Positions 13,401-26,025 of a stretch of DNA of 64,000 nt are shown piece after piece. The DNA comes from Caprimulgus europaeus. Its lineage: Eukaryota > Chordata > Aves > Caprimulgiformes > Caprimulgidae. The notes under the pieces were generated by a model. The model did not search any database and was not told the origin of the DNA. It saw only the letters and a list, made by a program, of their open reading frames with translations. Within the stretch, counting starts at the first letter, position 1. Each line of letters begins with the position of its first letter. The position numbers and the translations under genes are program-made. Location of the stretch: positions 50,448,465 through 50,512,464 of the forward strand of contig OU015530.1 in NCBI GenBank assembly GCA_907165065.1. Direction: 5' to 3'.

Positions 13401-14263
13401 AGGCAACCATTACCATTGACAGGAAGTTCTATGTAAGCACATAGAAGCGTGAAATAGCTGGTGATCAGTGTAAAAGAAACAACACTTACCAAGCAGAAAA
13501 GTCTATCATCTGTTGTATGATAATGACCTCTGGGTTCTTGGATCTTTAGACAAAGTCAGAAATGGGATGACCTACTGGGTGGAGCTCACAAAGCCCAGGC
13601 CAGCGAAGGGGCACAAGCCTGGTGAGAAGTGAAGGTAGTAAAAAGCAATTTCTATGGTGGTCAGCTCACTTCTTGGTGTGCGTGACAGGTCAGTAATGAG
13701 CAGATAGCTATTTGGAAGTGTGCACCTTTGTTAGGAGGTCATGGAAAACTTGCCAAAAGAGTGCTGGTAAGGCTGTTACGCTATGGCAAGGCGATATGAA
13801 GGTTCAGGACTGTTAGCTGTAATATTAACAGTTACTATTGCTTGAATGAATGATGGAGGATGGTAAGTCCTCTGTATTTCAAAGAATTGATAATACAATG
13901 TCCTTTTTTGCGCTTTGCCAGAAACACTGCCAGGACTTCCACTTCAAAAGAATAGTTTGTCTAGGTTTAAATTATACTTGAGGCCAGTTCCAAAGCTGTC
14001 CAGTGATATTAAGTAGCACAATGTCATATTATATGCAAACGCCTGTGTCTTTAGAAATACAAAGGAAATTCTATGGATTAAAATCCAGAAAAACAAGAAG
14101 TTACTCAATTAATCATTAGCACCTCTTTTAGAAAACCCCATGCTGAAACTAGAGGCATGAAAAGCCTCCCTTGTACTTAGATGCTGTTCAAATCATTTAC
14201 CTTGTCTTTTTTTTTGAAAGAACAGAGAGAAAAAAGAAAAACAAAATAATCTTGTGCCAGTAG

Positions 14264-14275
14264 AAAAAAAAAAAA
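14264..14275. repeat. A homopolymer, 12 nt
   Basis: Uninterrupted A run inside a longer A-rich stretch (about 14215-14275). It could be the tail of a very old retrocopy, but no body was recognised upstream. Confidence 0.8.
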
Positions 14276-15134
14276 GCTTTCTGTCAGCTATGGCACGTTT
14301 AAACACCCTAAATATTTCATCAGACACTGCACTTACTTCAGTGTTTTAAATAAGATTTAATAAATAGGTGCATGTTCAGACTTGTACAGCCCTACTTTTG
14401 TCTGTAGTTGGCAATGAGCAGCTGTATGTGTTTGACTGCGCAGTTAAGAATTTTAATTACTTACCTGTTCTATACAGACACTTATTCTCTTTTAACTGTT
14501 TATTAAAAAATAATACCATAGCCATTGTGCAAGAAATCTTCACATGTTATAGAGCTGCAATGTTTTTCCACAGTAGGTTCCTGTTTTCTGAACATTCCTC
14601 TTGTCCCCTACTCCCAACCTCCAGTCTTTGGAATTCCCACAGACCTGAGATGTTCATACAACTCTGTCAATGGGTTTTGTGACCACTTCATGTGCAATGT
14701 CTTTGCTGTTATATAGAGATGTCTGAGATTTTGCTCACCCATATCAGCACACCCAAACGGGTGATACAAGCAATGTCCGTCTTATTCTCAAGAAAACACA
14801 GCTGGAGCCTGTGGCCTTTCCTCTTCCTGTTGGTGGGGTTTTTTTTGCTTTGTTTTATTTTGTTTCCAACTTTGAGACTCATTTGGTAAAAAAATACTGA
14901 GGAGAATTAGACAAACTCCACAACATTTGAGTAAGGAGGCAATGATGGTAAGTTGACTGCATCATCTTCTTTTGCTGATGTCTCCCTTTGCAATGACATC
15001 CATTATCTATAATTCCTCAGAACCTAGAGGCTAAATGGGTTCAAGATGCTGTTTTGCATAATGAGTTCATGATCATTCAGCAAAAATAATTGCAACCCTA
15101 TCTAGATATCACAAAAAAGATGACAGGGTGAAAA

Positions 15135-16681
15135 TATTCCTTAAGACCAGTTGTTCTCTGGGTACCTATCTCCCTGAGCTAGGGAGGGACAGGGGCAGAG
15201 AGCAGAATGAAGCCCCCATAATACAAGGAGAAATGGTTAATGACCTGCTACACCACTTAGAGATACACAAGTCTATGGGGTTGGATGGGATTTGATACTG
15301 AGGGAGCTGAGGGTACTGAGTGAGATGGCAGAGGTGCTCACCAAGACACTTTCCATCATTTATCAGCAGCCTTGGCTAACAGGGAAGGTCTCAGTGGACT
15401 GGAGATTAGCAAATGTGTTGCCCATCTAAAAGATGGTCTAGAAGGAGGATCCAAGGAGCTATAGACCTTTCAGTCTGACCTTGGTGCCAGGGAATATTAT
15501 GGAACTGACCATCTTGAGTGCCATCACATGGCAAGTACAGGACAATCAGGTGATCAGGCCAAGTTATGGGTTTATGACAGGCAGGTCCTGCTTGACTGAT
15601 TGATCGCCTTCTATGACAAGGTGACTCAGTGGCTGAGGGAAAGGCTGTGGGTATTGTCTACCTGGACTTTAGTAAAACCTTTGACACCATTTCTCACATC
15701 ATTCTCCTGCAGAAACTGTCTGCTCATGGCTTGGATGCATGTACTCTTCACTTGGTGTAAAACAGGTTGGATGGCTGGGCCCAAAGAGTCATAGTGGATG
15801 GAGTTAAATCCAGTTGGCAGCTGGACACAAGTGGTGTTCCCCAGGGCTCAGTACTGGGGCCAGTTATGTTTAAGAACTTTACCAATAATCTGGACGAGTG
15901 AATTGAGGGCACCCTCAGTAAGTTTGCAGAAGACACCAAGTTGGGTGGAAGCATTTGATCAGCCTGAGAGTAGGAAGGCTCTAGAGGAGGATCTGGACAG
16001 GCTGGATGGATGCACTGAAGCCAATTGTATGAGATTCAACAAGACCAAGTGCCGGGTCCTGCACTTTGGTCACAACAACTCCATGCAATGCTTCAGGCTT
16101 GAGGCAGAGTGGCTGGAAAAGATTCCTGATGGAAAAGGACACTGGGGTGTTGGTCAACAGCTGGCTGCATATGAGACAGCAGTGTGCTCAGGTGGCCAAG
16201 AAGGCAAATAACATCCTGGCTTGTATCAGAAACAGCATGGCCAGCAGGACCAGGGAAGTGATTTTTCCCCCCGTATTCAGCACTGGTGAGGCTGCATCTC
16301 AAGTACTGTGTTCAGTTTTGGGCCCCTCACTAGAGGAAAGACATTGAGGTGTTGGGTTGTGTCCAAAGAGGCTGTAGTGAGGTGGGTCTCAGTCTCTTCT
16401 CCTAGGTAACAAGCAACAGGACAAGAGGAAATGGCCTCAAGTTTCACCAGGGATGTTTAGATTGGATATTAGGAAAAATTTCTTCACTGAAAGAACTGTC
16501 AAGCATTGGAACAGATTGCCCAGGGAAGTAGTTGTGTCACCACCTTTGAAAGTGTTTGAAAGACATGTAGATGTGGTGGTTAGGTACATGGTTTAGTGAT
16601 GGACTTGATGGTGTTAGGTTTTTGATTGAACTTCATCTTAAAGACCTTTTCTGACCAAAATGATTCTATGATTTTATGATT
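15135..16681 (+). mobile_element. CR1 LINE copy 1, 5'-truncated, internally deleted
   Basis: Chicken repeat 1 (CR1) non-LTR retrotransposon fragment. It starts inside ORF2 upstream of the reverse transcriptase palm and runs to the 3' end, closing with ATTCTATG and ATTTTATG (16663-16678), the octamer tail typical of avian CR1. The order matches copy 5 on the other strand: linker, RT domain, C-terminal region, short 3' UTR. Compared with copy 4, roughly 150 bases are missing near 16358, where the sequence jumps from the region after the GPSLEE-like residues to that encoding the TRGNG-like segment. ORF1 and the endonuclease are absent, as in most CR1 copies, which are cut short during target-primed reverse transcription. 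Stops and frameshifts make it non-functional. The left boundary is approximate. Confidence 0.95.
15590..16347 (+). pseudogene. Decayed CR1 reverse transcriptase (copy 1)
   Basis: Remnant of the RT palm and thumb of CR1 ORF2, readable only by shifting frame. One frame around 15600-15690 gives an IAFYDKVTQ-like segment followed by decay. Another (15798-16211) holds the segment around the catalytic site and [17 protein letters not shown] third (16066-16347) holds [20 protein letters not shown]. The catalytic box, normally FADD, reads FAED here (15923-15934), because GAA replaces an Asp codon, so activity would be lost even without the frameshifts. The closest match in the window is copy 5, which keeps FADD. 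The fragment is dead and its coding limits are arbitrary. Confidence 0.88.
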
Positions 16682-19600
16682 AATTTTAAGTTGATGGTCA
16701 GTGAATGAGTCACAGTTGGAACTTGGAACCTCAAGAAATTGGGTTTGTTAATCATAGTTGTGTTTCTTTCTTCAGTGTTAGACAGGCAGCCTAGCTTGAA
16801 CTAGGTGCTTAATTTTTAGATACCCGAAGTTATGTGAGATGAATGCCACTATAAGGGCTTTTTGATAAAGACATTTGTAGACAGATACCAATTCTTATGT
16901 CTCTGCTTCAAGCTGACCAGACTTGAGGCAGCTCTGAAATCTGTACCCTATATAGCACTTTTTCAGTTAGTAAGTATTGCAACTTAGCAACAGAAGAGTG
17001 AAATGGAAGAGTAGGAAGGTTTCTAAACCTGTTCATGAAGATGTTATGTCAGACAACCGGAAGCTACAGTCTTTCCTGTCCTAAACCAATGGATGTTGTA
17101 AACGGCTGTATATATGTAAATATGCAGATGAGCATTCATCTTTCCAAATTATTTCCTGTTTGTGGTTTCATACTCCAAATGAATCCTGAATACAATAGGG
17201 AAGAAACAGCTTAAAAGGTGACTGATGACATAATTTTAATTTTCTTAAACTTGGGTGCAAATGGAGTAGATGTAAGGATTCGAACCAAAAATATTATAAG
17301 TTATCCATTAAATGTGGCTTTTGATAGTAGTGTACTTACTGTTGGATTTCTAAGTAACTCAAAGGTTTTCTAACACATCCAGGCATGTCCATCTGTGGAT
17401 GTTCTGCTGAAATGTCCTTTGCTCAGATGGGATGAGTGGGACAGACCTTGTACTATTATACAGCTGAACATCTTTTGTTTGGTATGGGAAGATATATCTG
17501 ACAAATCTCAAACCAAACAGTGTCTGATTCCATACAAGTGAACAGATATGATGACAAACTTGTTCAGGTCATGCTAGCTAGCTGAAGAGTGGTATCCAGA
17601 CTCAATTCATATGTTCTTCTTATGCTTAACAATGGACACCCTGCAGAAACCCTCAGACTGGCATCACAAGGACTGTGATATGACGCTTTGCACCTCTGTT
17701 TAGAGGTATTTGCTCACTGTCCATGCACAGCAAAGTTGTATGAGCTTGGTATAATGCTCAGGTAAATAGATTATGTCTCTCTGCAAAGCTACAAAGTGAA
17801 GGTCTTGTGCAACTACTTGGCCACTGCCTTCTTGGGAGACTCCATTGTTATAACCAGCTAAGATGGTAACACACAGGGTTAATACGTAAGTGGATCCTAT
17901 CTTGTCTAGCTATTTCAGTTTGATTTGCAGATTGTGTGAAATACTGAATGTATGGTTTGAGATTAGCCATTTTTAATAGATCCTCAAATTTGTCTAGGGA
18001 ACCCGCCCCTAGGATTAAATTTAACATGCCTGGAACTACAGTCTACTTACATATGTGTCCTTTAAAAATATCCAGCAGACTTTCTATAAAATACCCACAT
18101 TTTTTTGGTGCTCCAGCCTTTATCAGCTTAGTTATGTGAAGGGCAGTAGACCAGCACAAGAATATCTTATTTTGTTTTCAAATTTGGATTCTAATTCTTG
18201 TAACTTCCTAGTAAAAAATAAGAGGCTTCTTCTCTAAAAGGGAGAGTGGGAGGAAGGAAATGTCCTTATCCGCATCCTTTGTTGTTTCTTTCATTTGAGT
18301 GTTTTCTCTTCCTTCCTCTTGCTTTTCTCACATTTACTGCCTACCTTTACACTTGTTCACTTGTCAGAGAAAGATGTTGATATCCTGACGGCCTCTTAGC
18401 TATCTGTTTGCTTGATTTGCCAGACTACTTCAGTATGTTTTAGCACATATGGGAATGATAGCCTTTTTTTGAAATTTTTAAGTGTTTGTTTTTATTATGT
18501 TTTTCATTCTGAAGCTTTTACAATAGACATAGTTTAAGTAATTAAATCAATAAATAGCAAACATTACCTTTGCTCTGAAACTCCAGGAAGCTGGTGACTA
18601 TTTCTGCTACTATCTTCTACTCTACCTCCTTTTTCTACGCAAGAAGAACAGAGGGAGCCAAACAAACTCCTTGTGGAAAAACAAGAAATCTCTTATTGCT
18701 ATTTTTTCTGGAGTGAGGACAGACACTGGGAACATCCTTGCCTGATCCTTTGTCGTCCATCAATTTGAACAGAGTAGATGGTCACATCAAGCCATGTGGT
18801 TACTGCAGTATGAGATGGTTTAAAATAGAAGCATCAGGAAAACTGTGCATTGATTTAGTAAATGACAAAGGTGGTTTGATAAAGGCAAGCATCTATTATG
18901 AATCAACTGGACAGAACAAAATATGGAAAACAAAATATTTTCTTAATTTTAGTAATTTTTGTGAGAACTGTGAAAGCTTCTCATCATTAAAGAGCTCTAT
19001 TTTCCCTAATAGGAGATAAAAGTTTTTAAAAAAAGAAGAAAAAACTGTACTTTTTGTGATAATATTTCCAAAACCTCCTTGTAGACTAAAGCATGTGAGT
19101 ATTGCTCAGAACAGGCCTCAACAGTGTGGATGAAGAGGTCCATCCCCTTGTGTCTCATCTACCCCTGCTGCAATGGGCAGTCACCCATGCCTGTGTCTCT
19201 AGATCCCCTGGAGGGGATATTGAGAAGCAGTCTTAGGCTGGGCACCTACCTGAGGGATCACTATCATGTTCAGGTGAAGCTGAGGAGGAAGCATAACCTA
19301 GCCTATCTTTCAGGTGAGTGAGGTCATGTCATGTTTTGCCCATGTCTAGAGACAACCTGGAGTGTCTTCAGCAACCTGCAGCCTTGGGGGAAATTCCTGT
19401 GGGCAGCCTTTGTCCACTTGTTCATCCACCCGCTCAGGTATTTGAAGTGAGTGATATGTATAAGAATTACCATTCTGTGTCCAGACTAAATGTACTAAAT
19501 ATATATGACATGTTGGAGGAATGTTTTTCTACTCTGGTCAGTGTGGCTTCATACATATAAGTGGTTACTTATCTTTCCTTCCTTTGCCGACAGCTTGATG

Positions 19601-22600
19601 GATATGACTAAAAACTACATGCAACAAAAATACAGGAAGCAAGTATCAGAAATCTGAAACAAAATGAGATATTTCGCCAGATAGTCTATTTCAGTTTCAG
19701 CAATTTCCTAGTTTTCCTGTAGAAAAGTCTTTGATTTTGAACAGTACTTTTCAGTACAAAATGTTCCTTTAAAACATTTTGCCTTTTTCACCTAATATTG
19801 GTATACTATTCCTACAAGCACTTTGCTAACTTAAATGGCTGCGTAAATGCCAGTTATTGTTCCTCCATGATGGGAAAGCAATCTTCCCTCAAACAGTCCA
19901 TCAGTGGTAGTTTATTGTCTGTAAATGCACCTTGCCTGTAATCCTGGGCTACTCACAGTGTGAAAATGAAATAATGTCTAAATCTACTTCATTCTTCTCA
20001 ATATATTTTTCTACTAAGTAGCTGAAGGATAAATATCATTACTGGGCCACCAGTCTTCTCTGATCTCTGCCACTTCCCTCTCTATTCAGGTTAAGTTAGA
20101 ACTAGACTGGGATGCAGCGGATTTTATCCTGAGTTTTTTCTGTGGTTTTCACATCTTTAGTTTAGGGCTTAGATCTTTGTACAGCTTCTCAACACACATG
20201 GATTGGTGGTTTTGGGAATTTGGTTCCATAAGACTTCTTCTGCAGAGGATGAGAACAGCTGCAGATCTACCTCCTGGAAACAATGTGCACCATGAAAGGG
20301 GCTTCCTCCTCGGGTTAACACTGCTCAGTTCAGTCTGTGAAAGACTGATTGTTCAGCTATCAAAATCAGAAAACCTTTCAAGACACTAAAGAAAAATAGC
20401 TTATTTTAAAATGTTGCCATGTAAAGTTCTGACCTTCTTGTTGACAGAGAATGAGGAATCTGGGTTCGACTGTCAAATTCAATGTTTACTGTTATTTTAA
20501 GATCTCTTGAAATTGCATAGGTGATCACTATTGTATTCACCTAAAAAGTGTGTCCCAGTTTATTCCTTCCTTCCCAGTATCATCACCCTGTGAAGGACAG
20601 AGGACCCCAATCACTTGACCAATTCATAACTATCCAGCACTGACATCTGTTATTCAGCAAACTATCCCTGATCATTATATCTCAATGAAAATATTTTTCT
20701 ATGAGCTTTCCATCTCATTATTAAAAGACAATTTTATTAGAGCACCTGGCAACTATTTTCTAGTGGATTTTAAAATAAAAATTGGTTTATAAGGTGCAAA
20801 GATGTGATTTGAAACGCCAATGGCCAGGATTTATTTTCAACTTCAGTTGTTATACCATTTGCTTTGAGAGGCCTAGCATTGGAATGTCAGAGATATTTCT
20901 TCACTTTACTTTTCTCTTCCAGGACATTAAAGGGCACTTTCATGTTAAACTTATCACGAGACTATGTGAAAATGAGAGTGTCTGATGTCTGATGTAGGTG
21001 AGTTGACCAAAGAGATTGTGAGTCTTCAAATTTATCTTTTTGTTCTGAAAGAGCAGAAGTCAGATCTGGCAATTAGAGTGAATTATGGTTCCGTTCCCAA
21101 ACCATCTTTTCACCAGGTACACAAAACCCCCCTATGTTTATGTTTGCCACTGGTGTTTGGTGGAGACGAATGTTTCTTTAGTCTTTGTTTGCTTATGGGA
21201 AGCTTAAGGCTTATGCAAAGATTGGCACCTAAGTATAAAATAGTTTCCTGCACAGCAATAGCTCAAGGTTTTGAAGAGAGGTCAGCTTTTAGGCTTTACT
21301 TTAATTGTTGCTCTTGTAATCCCGAGATGCTGAATGTTTTTTTTAATGCAGACATGGGCTGAGTAGACAAAACTTTAAAAAACCCCAGCTAAGTAGGGTG
21401 TTAAGCTTCTGAATGTTTTTGCAAGACACCTCAGGGAATGTGGAGCTACAGTAGCTTTTAGCCACTTCGATTTTGTGAAAATTTGGTATTGTAAAACCTT
21501 TCTCCTGCTATTGAGGCTGAGGATCTCATTGTTGGGGATTAGCGTGACAATGGAGCAGGGTTACTATTGGGATCCTAAAAAGCAGTGTCTCTTCTAAGGG
21601 AAATTTACAGCAGAGTTCCTTGAACTATAAAGGGGAGAACAGGTTTTAAATGTCAGCTCTGAAGGCAACAAAAACAATTAGATGAAAGTTTTAGTTAATG
21701 TTAAATCTTAACTAATTGATTTCTTGTTTTCCAAGTTTCCCTTCCTACTGAAGCAGATGTCAGAGATACAAAGTTCTTCCTTTCCCTCTTTTGTGCTATT
21801 GTCTCTGATAAAAATATAGAACTTTATTCTAAGCTTTACTGTAGCTGTAACTTCACCCTTTAGTAGCAACACTAACAAAATCATAACAATAAATTCATTT
21901 TAATGAAATTGTTACCGTGCTTGTTAAAAGGGGGTCTTTAGTAGCCAGCTCCACAGGTTGCTGACTCACTGCTGATATGTTTCAACACCCAGCTCCTGTT
22001 TTTCCCTCTAGAGCCAAATTGCTTCAGTAGTGGCTATCTTCAGCTGGAAAGCTGGTTACCGGGTTGGTTGCATTTCCCGCTAATGTCCCTCTGTAATTCG
22101 CTGACAGGCCTCAGCACAGAGACATTCTGCACACTTGGCTGCTCCATTACGGCAGTGAACCAAATCTATTCTTTTTTTTTTTTTTTTCTGATAACCATTC
22201 TTCTCGTTTGCTAATGTTTCTTCTCTTCTGAAACTCTAACCATCATTCTTGACCCGGGCTGGACTTTAACCAATGTCATTTACTTGCTTATTTTTTATTA
22301 TGTCTTCTCAAGAAGTATCAATATCCAAATTTTTAACAGCAAGTTTATGTATGAGGTCCTTCTCTAGTGTTTGACTAAAGGAAAGACTCAGGAAAGGTAG
22401 CCATTATATTCGCCTTTTATTTTTAACTCCTCTTCATTTCAGGAATCAGACTGTGCTCCTGTCTGACCAAAGTGAATAAAAAAACCTTCTCAGTTCACTG
22501 GTCTGAGATTGGGGTTTGGTCCCTGATCTCAACTACTAAAATCAAGGATCAAATAGCTCAGGAGAAGGCCTCTGCCTTTATTCTCTGGCCAAGGCTGCTG

Positions 22601-25600
22601 TCAAGAGATGTAAGAATTAAGCTGAGTTAATTCTTTAAGGGAGACAGTAACTTCCGTCTTCAAATGAACCTTCAGATATGACATGTTGTGGAGCTATACG
22701 TTACTGCTGAGCCCCAAGGGTCTAACCCTAAACTGGATACACTATTTTTCTCTTTTAACTTCTGATATTTTACTCTGTTTATAAGGGAGAACTAATTGAA
22801 GAAAGGCAGTAGTGTGGATCTGAAAATGAACAGGATACAAGCAAATAAACCTGTGCTGCGCTGCAGTACTTGTCCTGTGAGTGGCCACACCATGTCCTCA
22901 TGGCTGAGTTACCAGCAAAAATAATGCACTAAACACCTCACAAAGGGGAAACTAGCTGCTGAACCTCCCTGAGTGGCTGGATGCCTGACTTCAGGCTCCT
23001 ATCAAGGGCTCAACCTTTAGAGAATAGGACTCCTCCTGAACCGACACCTACAGCTTGGATCATCCAGTAGCCTTCTAACATTTGAGGCTATGTGCTCTTA
23101 ATTCATCATCTGACTTTTGTTACAAGCCAGGAAGGTATTTTCACACCTGTATTGTCTTGCTGCTTCCTGGAAATGAAAACGCCTAGCTCCTGGCTATAAC
23201 ACAGCTTCCATGAGCACTCCACGTGAGCCCAGAGAACTTTGCAAATGTACAGATCCTCTGCAGATCTTGCTACAACCTCAGGAACAGAGTCAGCATTTCA
23301 AGGTGCAATCATATTTGCTATCCTACTATGCAAACTACTAGAAAATTAACAGATATGAACCTAGAGGAGGGTATCTATGTCAGATTAATGCTAGAAATTA
23401 CATTTCTGAAGCTGCCTAGAAGTAGCTCATCAGAGGTTATGAATAATGTATGACACTTTTTGCCATTGGTGAGGCAGTGCTAGCTGAATTAATCCACTCA
23501 CATTTCTTTAGATATATGGAAAGCCTTAGTTTCTTTTCAGCCTTTATTCTTGCTGTAGTGTAGCAGGTATTTGAGTAAAGTCAGTGATTTTTCTTCCTGT
23601 CTACTTTTGAAAACAATACTTGTAGGCTCTTTCTTTAACTTAAACATTCATTCTTCCTAAAGCTTTTAAAAGAAGCAGAGCTTTCAAGATCAAAGATATT
23701 CATACAACACCTGTACCAACACTATTTTCAGTCGTTATTGACCATTCTTTGTGATATTTTTTTATGCAGGTGCCTTTCCAGTGAGCTCTTTAGAATGTTA
23801 GGGAATACAAAAAATAAGCATACAGAGCATCTGGGTATCTTTTTATCACACTCTAAAAAGCAGAGCTTGTTGACAATTGAAAAAAACCCCAAACCCAGCA
23901 CATAAATATAATCACTTCACTCCTCTGCTCCTTGCGATCCAGGGTATTAGAGAATCTTCAGATGGTTGCTCACATGACCATGAAATCACTGTGTATTCTG
24001 TAGGATTCATGGATATAAGCCAGGAAAGAATATTTACAAGTGGTAGGCAAAGTGTGTCACTTGATAATAATTTTTTATTACCTCTTTTTAAATAATGGAA
24101 ATTGTCTTGCCAGGGAGCAGATATAATTCCTACATGTCTTAGATTACCCATCAAATTCAACCTGGAGAGTGTCTGGTGAATACTTACAGGGGGCAAGTGA
24201 GAGAGAACTTGTAGGCTTTAAATTGTTCTCAAGAAGTACTTTATAACCACTTACAAATATCAAACAGGAAATAGATGTGAGTTTTTCAGAGATCAAGAAA
24301 CAAAATAAAGGGAAATAGAGAGGGACAAATATATAATAACTGTTCCACACAGACAGTAATTGAACTATTGCTAGTGGCAGCTATGTTACATTTACAGTCT
24401 GTCCTATTATCCTACTATATTTCTTTTTTAGAATTTACCAGACATGAACTTGACATATTTCAAGATTCAAGTGTAGAAATAAATACACACATTCAAAAAA
24501 TGGCTATACTCTGAAGCAAAGAATAGTTGAACTCAATGACAATTACATACTTAATTAGGAGTTGGATCAAGAATTAAAGAAGAGAATAAAACCACTTTCT
24601 TGTGCAAATGAATCTACATTTATTTGTTTCTTAAAAAGGAAACATATTTCCCTTCAGGACAGGATGTAAAGGTGGGCTCTTATGACTTTAATCTGAAGCA
24701 GTTGATTGTAGTGCAATGTTTGTATGAGTTTGAATGGTAAATTTCTTTAATTTCTATTTTTTTCCCTAGAACAGTAGTTATTTCAAAGGAAAAGGGAGAT
24801 GACAGAATAATCCAGTCCCAAAATGAGTGCCCAGATACCAGGCACTATATGTGAGAACTGAATATTCATAACCATGCGCATGAAGGTGAACAGACTGCAG
24901 ACCAGGTAGAGAGAAAACACTCATCAGAAAACGGTGTGATGCAGGTTCCTTCTTGCTGATAGGACCATGAACAGGTACTTCACAAACTGAAAAAAAATGA
25001 TATATTTTAGCTCTTATATAATTTTTAATTTTATTTTATTTCATTAATTTTTCTTTTGCCTGCTTGCAGTGTGGCCCTGTGTGAAGCTGTGACATGCTGT
25101 GGCAATTCTGTATTAGCAGTAGCTGAACTCAGTAAGAAAACCAGTGTAAGTAAAACCTACTGCAGCCACTGAAGTCGGTGATAACAGTGCTGGGGACCAT
25201 AAAGAGATAGGAGAGAGCTGTTCCCAAAGTGTCAAACCTGGGGTTCTGCTCCCTGCACTGAGCACCTAAAGCACTCCCAACATTAGAGATGTATGAATTC
25301 TTCCAAAAGAGGGCAGAAGCAGCATTTACAGAGTCCCCTTAACAAATATGTTACCTTCATCCAGTTGCAGTCTTCTGTTTCCCAGTATTTCAGAATACAA
25401 ACCTCTGGCTCTGCAAAACAGACTGTAAGAACCTGCCAGGAAACTTCAAAAGTGCTGCAACATCTACAGGACACTGCAGAGTGCAAAATGTGTCAAAATC
25501 CTAAATGCAAATAGTCTTTCTGACAGCAAACTCCAGTAGGGAAAGTACAGACTGCAAAATAGGTGGAATGCAAAAGGTTATTTTTGGCCCCTAACATTCA

Positions 25601-25830
25601 TATTGCTTCTTTATGCTTTCAGTTTGACCGATTTAATAATAGTTTAAGAAAAAGTCTAAGGGAGTGTGTGAGCTTGTGTATAGCTCCTACATAAAAGAAA
25701 GACAGAGGAATAAAGAAGTGGTGGCCAGAAAGTTATGATGTTATGTAGCCACATGTAACTGATATAAAATTTTTTGGACATTCCAGGCAAAAAGATCAGA
25801 CCCAATGTGTCACTGTACCCCAAGGCAGTG
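16682..25830. other. Gene-free unique DNA between CR1 copies 1 and 2
   Basis: About 9 kb with no recognised gene or transposon. The longest open frame is 125 codons at 20985-21362 (plus strand). It starts at a Met, but its product is low in recognisable pattern and rich in Cys, Leu and Phe without domain features, so I do not call it a gene. Pyrimidine-rich DNA occurs at about 18281-18331, and a 16-nt T run is listed separately. A lone Pol III B-box-like sequence on the minus strand (17276-17286) has no matching tRNA fold. Confidence 0.6.
22172..22187. repeat. T homopolymer, 16 nt
   Basis: Uninterrupted T run at the right edge of a stretch (about 21950-22160) that looks unusually non-random, with mixed composition and no repeat character. 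No retroposon body on the minus strand was recognised, so a retrocopy poly(A) origin is only a guess. Confidence 0.85.
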
Positions 25831-26025
25831 AAATCATTAAATAAAAGGCTGAAAGGGACCACAGAAGGTAATTTAGTCCAGCTCCCTGCCCTAAGGCAGG
25901 ATCACGTCTGCCTGCGTCATTCCTGACAGATGTTTGTCCAACCTACTCTAAAAGCCTGTAGATAATCATGTCTGCCAGGTACCTGGGCAGACTTTCTTGC
26001 ATGTTTGGCAATGCTTGGGTAGCCT
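25831..26025 (-). mobile_element. Old CR1 3' fragment (copy 2)
   Basis: Short, diverged CR1 tail in reverse orientation. The recognisable signature is the antisense 3' UTR pattern GGGACCACAGAAGG followed by TTAGTCCAGCTCCCTGCC, then GATGTTTGTCCAACCT and a segment matching AAAAGCCTGTAGATAATCATG-like C-terminal ORF2 sequence. The octamer tail on the left (around 25831-25850) is degraded. It is more diverged than copies 1, 4, 5 and 8, which suggests an older insertion. No reading frame of note remains. The right limit is approximate. Confidence 0.75.

Larger units (their letters stand above)
1..15134. other. Gene-free unique DNA, left flank
   Basis: I see no gene, RNA gene or identifiable transposon in this stretch. 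It is AT-rich, with somewhat GC-richer patches near 640-920, 8750-8890 and 10980-11130. Open frames reach about 129 codons (583-972, minus strand), but that one overlaps a 114-codon frame on the other strand (644-988), and neither resembles a known family. Short homopolymers and triplet repeats are listed separately. Two small palindromes, at 9622-9641 and 10415-10426, are the only sharply structured elements I noticed. An antisense open stretch near 12421-12600 looks mildly protein-like but is interrupted by stops on its 5' side. Confidence 0.6.

Noticed and set aside
17264-17336. Possible minus-strand tRNA or tRNA-derived SINE, from an exact B-box-like GGTTCGAATCC (17276-17286).
   Set aside because: The T-arm stem has mismatches, no A box lies at the right distance, and no acceptor stem pairs. 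A lone 11-mer is not enough.
20985-21362. 125-codon plus-strand frame considered as a small gene.
   Set aside because: No family resemblance, Cys/Leu/Phe-rich composition typical of chance frames, and no surrounding gene structure.
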